Source: Ovoidimarina sp038744785 (GTDB taxonomy: Bacteria > Pseudomonadota > Alphaproteobacteria > Rhodobacterales > Rhodobacteraceae). From it: a DNA stretch of 64,000 bases. Under the pieces are notes generated by a model that did no database searches, had not been told where the DNA came from, and saw only the letters and a program-made list of their open reading frames with translations. Below are positions 39,268-45,813 of the stretch, in pieces (the first letter of the stretch is position 1; every line of letters begins with the position of its first letter). The stretch spans positions 1 through 64,000 of the forward strand of contig JBCDLX010000026.1 of NCBI GenBank assembly GCA_038744785.1, in the 5' to 3' direction. Position numbers and translations under genes: made by a program.

Positions 39268-41483
39268 GGGCCGTCTCTCCCGGCGCTGAGGCTGTGAACA
39301 AAGGCGCGCAATTCGCCAGGCGACACCGGCTTTTCAATGTAGGGTCGGGCGGCGTCCTTCAAGAAGCGTTGCGATGACTGGCCCATCGTGTCGCCTGTGA
39401 TGAAGCCGGTATGGGGCACCATCTCGGAAAACTCTGATCGGATCGTGTCGAAAAACAAACGCCCATCGACCCCAGGCATATTCAGATCACTTATGATCGC
39501 ATCGAATGTGCTCTCGCGGAGCTTAGCGAATGCATCTTCGGCCTTGTAGACCACACATGTCTTGAAACCCCCGCGTTCGAGCACCTCTGCATTAAGGTCG
39601 GCGACATCGGGTTCATCGTCGATCACCAGCACACGGGCCGATTTCGCCAAGGCTTCAGATGGGCTTTCGGGTCCGGTATCTGCTTGGGCAGGTCTAGCCG
39701 GCGGCAAACTGACGTTGAAGCGGGCGCCACGGGGGACCACGGGTTCCAGCCGGATCGTTCCGTCATGGGCCGATACGATGCGATGACACACAGCCAGCCC
39801 GATGCCGGTGCCCTGTCCCACATCTTTGGTGGTAAAGAAGGGTTCGAACACGCGCGCCCGAATATCGGAGGGGACCCCGGGGCCGTTGTCTTCGACCGAT
39901 ATCCGCACCTGACCCCGGGGGTTTAGATCGGTGCGGACGGTTACAAGATCCCCGGTTTCCGCATCCGCGATGGCCTGTTCAGCGTTCAGTATCAGATTTA
40001 TGATGACCTGGGTTATCTGGTCGGCATCGGCAGTGACGCGGGGCAGCGTCATATCTAGGTCCGTCGCAATCTGCACCCCGCGCGATGCATCCCCGAAACG
40101 CGCAACTTCGACTGCCGTCTGCACCACGTCATTTACATCCGTTTCGTCCATGCGCACCGGTTCCTGGCGGGCCATCGTCAGGAAGGTCTTCACGATCTTG
40201 GCGCAGCGTTCGGCGGCATCGCTGATCTTGCCGATTTGGCGCTGAACGTCGGGATCGGTCACTTCGTCCTGAAGCATCATCGCATGCCCAACAACGACAG
40301 AAAGCGGATTGTTCAACTCATGTGCCACCCCGGCCAAAAGACTGCCAAGCGCCGACATCTTCTCGTTCTGGAAAATCTGCTCGCGTTGGCGCGACAGCTC
40401 GTCCTCGATCTGCAGTTGACCGGAAAGGTCGCGAGAGTGAGAAACGATCACCTCTTCGCCTTCCCAGCGGATCAAGCGCGCCGAAACGGCGGCCCAGATC
40501 GCCTTGCCTTTCGCGTTCCACAACCTCGCGCGGTACTCGTGAACTTCGCCCGCTTGCCGAAGTGTACTCAGAAACCGGGATCGATCGGTGGCGTTGACGT
40601 AAAACGCGCTCGTATCGTCCCCGTCGCCGAACAAAGCGCTGACCTCGGGACTCTTGAACAGGATCTCGCCGGTTGCCGCGCGGTTCATCAGAACCGGCGC
40701 CGGACAAGACTCGACCACCTTGCGGATCAGTGCCTCGCGCTCAAGCTGTTCGGTCAAATCGGTAACTGATGAAACCACACAGCGTTCGCCGTTGTATTCG
40801 GTCAGACGCCCCGACAACGATATTGTGTGTTTGCCGCCCCACGTGTCCCAGGCCTGCACGATTTTCTCCTGGACACGCCCTTTGGTCTTCAGCTCTGCAA
40901 TGTACTCGGCGCGCGCGTCGGGATCGACGTAGTAATCGCCAATGAACTCCATATCGCCATAGGTGGCCCGCGCCGCCGGAGAAAGGAACAGAACCTTGCC
41001 ATCTTTCACCCGTGCCATCACGACCGGCGTAGGGTTTGTATCCATGATCGTCCCCAAAAGGGCATCATGGGCACGCACGCGTTCCTCGGCGGCGCGACGC
41101 TCGGTGATGTCCTCTCGCGTGACGACAAACCCCCCGGAATTGGTGGGATGGTAGGAGATCTGAAAAGTGCGCCCGTCGGTCTGCGTAATTTCTGTTTCCT
41201 GCTCGAACCTGATCCGCTTGCGTTCAGACTCCGCGATCCAGTCTTCGCCCTCGTCCGTGGTGGGCGCGACAATGCCTTCCCGGATGCAGCCCTTGATCAG
41301 ATCCTGCCACAGCATGCCAGGCTCGACGATGTCCCCCACCGCGCCCAGAAGCTCGCGGTAGCGCGCATTGCAGATCACAAGACGCTCATCTTTATCGTAG
41401 ATTGCGATGCCTTCCGAAAGTGCCTCAAGCGCATCGATCAGAAGATCGGCGGACACATCAGGGGGCGCAGCTGGCGGGTTCAT
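39264..41483 (-). CDS. Hybrid PAS histidine kinase
   Basis: Predicted 739-residue sensor kinase with no transmembrane helix. Three PAS-like domains (about residues 12-130, 140-245, 255-360) precede the dimerisation helix with His388 in GVAHELNNPLSVVVG, a HATPase domain (NLILNAEQA, DNGPGVP, GTGIGLAVCH) and a C-terminal receiver (about 620-735, IISDLNMPGVDGR). I start at the ATG ending at 41483; a TTG lies two codons before it. The three PAS domains suggest a cytosolic redox, gas or small-molecule signal. Its kinase core is closely similar to that of the kinase at 43954. Confidence 0.93.
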   Translation of the reverse strand: MNPPAAPPDVSADLLIDALEALSEGIAIYDKDERLVICNARYRELLGAVGDIVEPGMLWQDLIKGCIREGIVAPTTDEGEDWIAESERKRIRFEQETEITQTDGRTFQISYHPTNSGGFVVTREDITERRAAEERVRAHDALLGTIMDTNPTPVVMARVKDGKVLFLSPAARATYGDMEFIGDYYVDPDARAEYIAELKTKGRVQEKIVQAWDTWGGKHTISLSGRLTEYNGERCVVSSVTDLTEQLEREALIRKVVESCPAPVLMNRAATGEILFKSPEVSALFGDGDDTSAFYVNATDRSRFLSTLRQAGEVHEYRARLWNAKGKAIWAAVSARLIRWEGEEVIVSHSRDLSGQLQIEDELSRQREQIFQNEKMSALGSLLAGVAHELNNPLSVVVGHAMMLQDEVTDPDVQRQIGKISDAAERCAKIVKTFLTMARQEPVRMDETDVNDVVQTAVEVARFGDASRGVQIATDLDMTLPRVTADADQITQVIINLILNAEQAIADAETGDLVTVRTDLNPRGQVRISVEDNGPGVPSDIRARVFEPFFTTKDVGQGTGIGLAVCHRIVSAHDGTIRLEPVVPRGARFNVSLPPARPAQADTGPESPSEALAKSARVLVIDDEPDVADLNAEVLERGGFKTCVVYKAEDAFAKLRESTFDAIISDLNMPGVDGRLFFDTIRSEFSEMVPHTGFITGDTMGQSSQRFLKDAARPYIEKPVSPGELRAFVHSLSAGRDGP

Positions 41484-41751
41484 GCCCAAAACCTAAACAC
41501 TGGTTGTTTCACCAGATTTTCAGAACGGCGCGGGAATGTTTCAATTGTAACAGGATCCGGTCATTCAGGTTCGACCTTCCTTCTTACAAGCCATTGATGT
41601 TCATACCAAATGTGTTCGCAGGATCTGATCGAAGCCCGCTGAAGGGACTGAAACACGATTGCCGAGGTTCCGACAAAAGCCTGCAAAGCGCGTGGACAAT
41701 AAACGACCTCGACTAAAGCGAAGCCCCCCAAAACCGGGAAAGGATGGTTCG

Positions 41752-41898
41752 ATGACATGGCTTTCACCACGACGGCGCTGTGCCACGCGTTACGCGGCGA
41801 CAGTTGCGACAACCGGTATCGTGCGCCGCCCGGGCGATCTGGCCTGGTACGACGGACAACGAGGCGGTGCGAGGCGCGGGGGTTTTGGATACGGCTGA
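41752..41898 (+). CDS. Possible 48-residue small ORF
   Basis: ATG 41752 to TGA 41898; GGAAAGG ends 8 nt upstream. The product, MTWLSPRRRCATRYAATVAT onward, is basic, Gly/Arg-rich at the end (GGARRGGFGYG), with no recognisable domain. It could be a leader peptide or chance. Confidence 0.25.
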   Translation: MTWLSPRRRCATRYAATVATTGIVRRPGDLAWYDGQRGGARRGGFGYG

Positions 41899-42097
41899 TG
41901 TAAGTGTCGCCCAAAACGCGCCAACCCCGGCCCGCCGTACCGCGCGGGCCGTTTCGTCTCCGACCGTGTCGCGTTGAAACAGTTGAAACACGAACAGGGC
42001 AGGGCCGACGTCAAAGTGAAACCTGGAGCCAACATATACCAAAGTATAGATCAGCGGGCCTGATGGCCTGCGCAACACGCAGAACGGAGAAGATAAG

Positions 42098-42208
42098 ATG
42101 AGATTTCAGACCTCGGCCAGTCCGCCGCCCGAGCCAAGCCACGACGATGCGCTTCGCGCCTTGCAGGCACTTGCCCTTCACGCGGTCAGGATGCGGTACT
42201 TCTCATGA
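42098..42208 (+). CDS. Possible 36-residue small ORF
   Basis: ATG 42098 to TGA 42208; GGAGA ends 7 nt upstream. Product is a short amphipathic peptide: MRFQTSASPPPEPSHDD, then a helix-forming ALRALQALALHAVRMRYF. Could be a leader peptide or a small regulatory protein. Confidence 0.3.
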   Translation: MRFQTSASPPPEPSHDDALRALQALALHAVRMRYFS

Positions 42209-42322
42209 CTGGCCAAACACAACTTGCACGCCACAGACCCCGAATGGTCCGGGTGTTCCGTTTTCCAACTGTACTGCCTCCGAAGGGCGATGGGTGGATG
42301 ACTTAAACCAGAGGAATTGGAC

Positions 42323-42469
42323 ATGGCACGATTCTCAAATTCAAACCGCGCTGCGGAAGATCACTGGCGGGTTCTTGACCTGCGTCGCCCCGGCATTGTC
42401 CGGGGTGGGCTTATGCCTGCCGAACGCGGGCCTATCGGTGGGGCAATCTTTTACCGCGACGCGCGCTAA
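42323..42469 (+). CDS. Possible 48-residue small ORF upstream of the globin
   Basis: ATG 42323 to TAA 42469; GAGGAA (42311-42316) lies 6 nt upstream. The product ends RGGLMPAERGPIGGAIFYRD. No known family. It lies on the same strand as the globin-cyclase-kinase operon, 104 bp before it. Confidence 0.35.
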   Translation: MARFSNSNRAAEDHWRVLDLRRPGIVRGGLMPAERGPIGGAIFYRDAR

Positions 42470-42573
42470 TACGCCGCCAGCCATGCGCTTGCCCGAATTC
42501 GCAGGCGGTGGCAGGATGATCTGGGGTAACAAAACGCGACCTGGTAAAACGGGCAGCTCAAGGGGGAACAGAC

Positions 42574-42933
42574 GTGCAAAAGACGCTGTATGAAAAGTAT
42601 GGTGGCTTCTCGACCGTCAGCCGGATCGTGATGTCGCTTTACGACCGGCTCTTGGATGACGACGACGTCGGTCCGTTTTTCGACGATGTGGACATGCCCC
42701 GCCTTATTGATCACCAGACCAAGTTCGTGTCGTACCTGATGGGTGGGCCAGCGTCCTTTTCGGACAGCCAGATTGCAGCGGCCCATAGGCACCTCACAAT
42801 ATATGACGCGCATTTCGATCGGCTGAAAGAGCTTGTCACGGAAACCTTGAACGATTTCGGTGTGGAGGCGTCGGACGTTGAGGTCGTGTTGAATGCGTTC
42901 GAGGCACGGCGCACTCACTTGATCCGAAACTGA
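42574..42933 (+). CDS. Group I truncated hemoglobin
   Basis: Predicted 119-residue 2-on-2 globin (trHbN group). YEKYGG at the start (A/B helices), Tyr23 at B10 in SLYDRLL, DHQTKF at the distal E helix, and His80 at F8 in YDAHFDRL, are all in the expected places; MGGP marks the E-F turn. Such proteins bind O2 and NO. It is the first gene of a compact operon: its stop precedes the cyclase-like start by one base. It may deliver or sense a gas ligand for the signalling proteins downstream, or detoxify NO. Confidence 0.9.
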   Translation: MQKTLYEKYGGFSTVSRIVMSLYDRLLDDDDVGPFFDDVDMPRLIDHQTKFVSYLMGGPASFSDSQIAAAHRHLTIYDAHFDRLKELVTETLNDFGVEASDVEVVLNAFEARRTHLIRN

Positions 42934-42934
42934 T

Positions 42935-43957
42935 ATGTCGATCGAAGCGATCAACGAACAGCTTCTGCGCGCGATCGGCGTGGGTGTAGCCTTGTTCGAC
43001 ATGAGCTCACGCGAATTGCGCTTTGCAAATGACACTTTCGCCGAGTGGTTTGGCGCAGGCGACCAGGTCGTGCGCATGGACGATCTGTTTCCCGACCTCG
43101 ATCTGGAAACGGTAATGGCCAAACTCGGGGAGGGCGAAAATCATACCGCCGAGGCAAGCTTCAAGATGCGGCGGCGCACGATGACTGTGGCGATCGAATT
43201 CAACCGCGCCCTCGAGGGTGCAGATGATGTGGCGGTTCTGGTGTGTCAGAACATAACGCGGATTAAGGAATTAGAATCGATGATCGATTCCTATTCGATG
43301 ATGGTCGAGCGCAACACACTTGAGATCAAGCGCGAGAAAGAGCAGGTCGAGAAGCTGCTTCTGAACATGATGCCGCGCTCGGCCTATGAAGAATACAAAG
43401 CGTTTGGGGTTGTCGCACCCAGGGTATTCGATGACGTATCGGTCCTGACTCTCGATTTTCCAGAATTCGAGGCGATCCTTGCCGCAAACGACCCGGCCGT
43501 GATCGTCAGCGAGCTGAACGATATCTACACTTCATTTGATCGGATCGGTGAACAGTTTGGCTGCGAACGGGTGCGAACCAATGGGGACAGCTACTTTGCG
43601 GTTTCGGGCGTCCCAGATCCTGTGGCCGATCATGCTGGCGCGGTTGCGGATGCCGCAGTGCGGTTTCTAAGGTACCTGGACCGGCGCAACGCATCGCATC
43701 CGATCCGTTGGGCCGCACGCGTTGGCGTTGCCAGCGGGCCTGTGATCGGGTCGGTCGTGGGCGTTCAGAAGTACATCTATGATGTTTTTGGTCCCGCCGT
43801 CGCGGCCGCTGATGCGATCCGGGCGCACGCCGAGCCAATGAGCATCGCCGCAGAGGATCGGATTGCCGAGGGTGTAGGCGATCGTTTTTCGCTGACGCGA
43901 CTTGAGGCGGGCTATCGGCTCTCAGATACCGGGGGCGGCGCGCCGGCGGCCGGATGA
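42935..43957 (+). CDS. Class III nucleotide cyclase-like protein with N-terminal PAS domain
   Basis: Predicted 340-residue cytosolic protein: a PAS-like sensor (about 1-108), a coiled-coil signalling helix (about 110-145) and a class III cyclase homology domain (about 146-330). The helix-to-cyclase junction LLLNMMPRSAYEEY is like that in soluble guanylate cyclases. Metal aspartates are Asp174 (LTLDFPEF) and Asp218 (RTNGDSY). But the usual V-N-x-A-S-R segment reads VAAADA (289-294): the catalytic Asn and Arg are both Ala. The base-selecting positions are Arg214 and Asp283. It is probably altered or inactive. Start follows the globin stop; the stop overlaps the kinase start (ATGA). Confidence 0.88.
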   Translation: MSIEAINEQLLRAIGVGVALFDMSSRELRFANDTFAEWFGAGDQVVRMDDLFPDLDLETVMAKLGEGENHTAEASFKMRRRTMTVAIEFNRALEGADDVAVLVCQNITRIKELESMIDSYSMMVERNTLEIKREKEQVEKLLLNMMPRSAYEEYKAFGVVAPRVFDDVSVLTLDFPEFEAILAANDPAVIVSELNDIYTSFDRIGEQFGCERVRTNGDSYFAVSGVPDPVADHAGAVADAAVRFLRYLDRRNASHPIRWAARVGVASGPVIGSVVGVQKYIYDVFGPAVAAADAIRAHAEPMSIAAEDRIAEGVGDRFSLTRLEAGYRLSDTGGGAPAAG

Positions 43958-45399
43958 CCGGCCAAAGCATCCGATCGCAATCCGCCGCAGACCTGATCGG
44001 GCTGTCCGCTGATCCGGTGGCGCTGTTCGACGAGAACGCGGTGCTCGTCGCTGTAAACGCATCCTTTTCCGACGCCTTTCGCGCAATCGGCGGTTTCCTG
44101 CGTCCGGGCACTCCGTGGGGTATGTTACTGACCGAGATCGAGCGGCGCGCGCTGTTTCCTGCACCGGCGTGCCAGGCCTTGCGATTGATCGAAGAACGCT
44201 TAATCGGGCGCGACGACGCCCATCCTGCGGTCGAGGGAATGCTGACGGGTGCTGGTGCCTTCGCGGCAGAACTTTCCTCTTTGTCGGATAGCGGTTTTGC
44301 GCTTTGCCTGCGGCCTTTGGACCGGGCGTTTGATGGCGAGGATGCCGAGGTCGAACAGTTGATGGCAAAAGTGCTTGAGGCATGCCCTGCAAGCCTGACG
44401 ATGGCGCGGATCGGGGATGGCCGTGTGCTTTATCGCTCGCCCGCCGCAACGGAACTTTTGGGGAAGGGGCGTGACAGTGTGGCGCATTTCGCGCACCGAG
44501 CGGAGCGTGCCGATTTCGTTACTGCCCTTTTGCCCGATGCCCGCGTGGACGATATGCGTGTCACCGGACGGCGCGCTGATGGCAGCGGCTTTCCAGCGTC
44601 GATCTCGGCCCGGCTGATCGACTACCGGGGCGAAGAAGTCGTGGTGTCGACCATGGTCGATCTTAGTGATGATCTGGCGCTTCAGGATGCGCTTGCTCGG
44701 CAGAAAGAACAGGTATTTCAGGCCGAAAAGATGTCAGCTCTTGGCGAATTATTGGCGGGCGTTGCACATGAGTTGAACAATCCGCTTTCGATTGTCGTCG
44801 GCAATGCGCACATCCTTCAAGAAGAAGATCTGGACGAGGTCGCCCTACGCAGGGTTGAGAAACTCAGCGCGGCGGCAGAACGTTGCGTTCGGATCGTTAG
44901 AACATTCTTGTCGATGGCGCGGGACCGGCCCCTGGATCTTGAGGCGGTTGCGGTTGTCGATCTCATCGGTACCGCTGTTGATGCGTTTCAGGCCGGTGAA
45001 ACAGACGACGTGAACATCGCAGTGGACGTGGAGCCTGACCTTCCTGACTTGCTGATAGACGAGGTGCAGATTGTTCAGGTTCTGACCAATCTCCTGACAA
45101 ATGCGCAGCATGCGATGGCAGATGCGGTTTGCAAAGTCACGATGGGCGCAACACGCGGTCCCGCAGCCGGTCTGGTCCGGTTGCGCGTATCCGATAACGG
45201 GCCCGGCGTGCCAGAAGGCATCGCGGGACGGATCTTTGACCCGCTTTTCACGACAAAATCAGTCGGGAAGGGCACCGGTGTTGGTCTGGCGCTTTGTCAG
45301 CGCATCGTGGTCGCCCATGGCGGCACGATCAAGTTAGACAGGGATGTCACGACCGGTGCTTCCTTTGTTGTCGATCTTCCGACCGCCGCGGACCCGTAG
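43954..45399 (+). CDS. PAS domain sensor histidine kinase
   Basis: Predicted 481-residue cytosolic kinase. Two PAS-like domains (about 15-120 and 135-240) precede the dimerisation helix with His272 in GVAHELNNPLSIVVG and a HATPase domain (LTNLLTNAQHAMA, DNGPGVP, GTGVGLALC). No receiver. The kinase core is nearly the same as that of the divergent hybrid kinase, so the two are paralogues. Its gene overlaps the cyclase-like gene by 4 nt. No partner response regulator is adjacent, so it may phosphorylate the regulator at 38548 or the receiver of the hybrid kinase. Confidence 0.92.
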   Translation: MTGQSIRSQSAADLIGLSADPVALFDENAVLVAVNASFSDAFRAIGGFLRPGTPWGMLLTEIERRALFPAPACQALRLIEERLIGRDDAHPAVEGMLTGAGAFAAELSSLSDSGFALCLRPLDRAFDGEDAEVEQLMAKVLEACPASLTMARIGDGRVLYRSPAATELLGKGRDSVAHFAHRAERADFVTALLPDARVDDMRVTGRRADGSGFPASISARLIDYRGEEVVVSTMVDLSDDLALQDALARQKEQVFQAEKMSALGELLAGVAHELNNPLSIVVGNAHILQEEDLDEVALRRVEKLSAAAERCVRIVRTFLSMARDRPLDLEAVAVVDLIGTAVDAFQAGETDDVNIAVDVEPDLPDLLIDEVQIVQVLTNLLTNAQHAMADAVCKVTMGATRGPAAGLVRLRVSDNGPGVPEGIAGRIFDPLFTTKSVGKGTGVGLALCQRIVVAHGGTIKLDRDVTTGASFVVDLPTAADP

Positions 45400-45813
45400 A
45401 AGCCCGGCCAATTTGGGCCACGACCTAAGCCGTTCGTCGCCCCCGGCCCACCGATCCACCTCGGGATTGTTGTTCAAAGTGTGCGTTGGGGAGGGATTGA
45501 CTCGCCCTGTGAACCAGCGCGGTTTAGAGTGGTTGGCCGCAGAAACGCCATTGCCTTTGGACACCGCGCGTGGGCTTTGAAGCGGCCAACGACCGGGCGG
45601 CGCGGGGTCGTCCGGCGCTATGGCCAGTCGGCTGCGTCTTTCGGTTCCATCGAAATGGCCAAACACATTTATTTGCGCAGAAACGTGTATAATGTCGCAG
45701 GGCCGTTGGTTGAAACTCGCAACAGTAATGTATACAGATGTATACCAAGTGGGCCGGCGCAGTCGAAGACGTCCGGCGGCCCGACCAGCCGAGAGCGAGA
45801 TTTGGACCGTACC
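45400..45813. other. Leader and promoter region of acnB
   Basis: This 414-bp gap after the kinase gene has no convincing reading frame. It contains a consensus -10 box TATAAT (45688-45693) without a clear -35, and a double palindrome at 45730-45745. The aconitase frame stays open leftward to 45481 but without family similarity, so I start acnB at 45814. The 3' end of the kinase is followed by GGCC-rich sequence with no T-run. Confidence 0.6.
45730..45745. promoter_or_regulatory. GTATAC double palindrome upstream of acnB
   Basis: GTATAC (45730-45735), AGAT, GTATAC (45740-45745): two self-complementary hexamers that also form an inverted repeat. It lies 37 bp downstream of the TATAAT box and 68 bp before the acnB ATG. 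The size and symmetry suit a dimeric GntR- or LacI-type regulator; the regulator is not identified. Confidence 0.55.

Larger units (their letters stand above)
41484..42573. other. Gene-poor region between two signalling arms
   Basis: About 1.1 kb between the divergent hybrid-kinase and globin-cyclase-kinase genes. No reading frame here resembles a known family on either strand. Three short plus-strand ORFs with Shine-Dalgarno sequences (41752, 42098, 42323) are listed separately. The long size of the gap suggests regulatory RNA, a promoter array or a decayed gene; the sequence does not decide among these. Confidence 0.5.

Noticed and set aside
45481..45813. An N-terminal extension of AcnB of about 110 residues
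   Set aside because: It has no aconitase similarity, crosses the TATAAT box and palindrome, and the family start MSLYTDYL begins at 45814.
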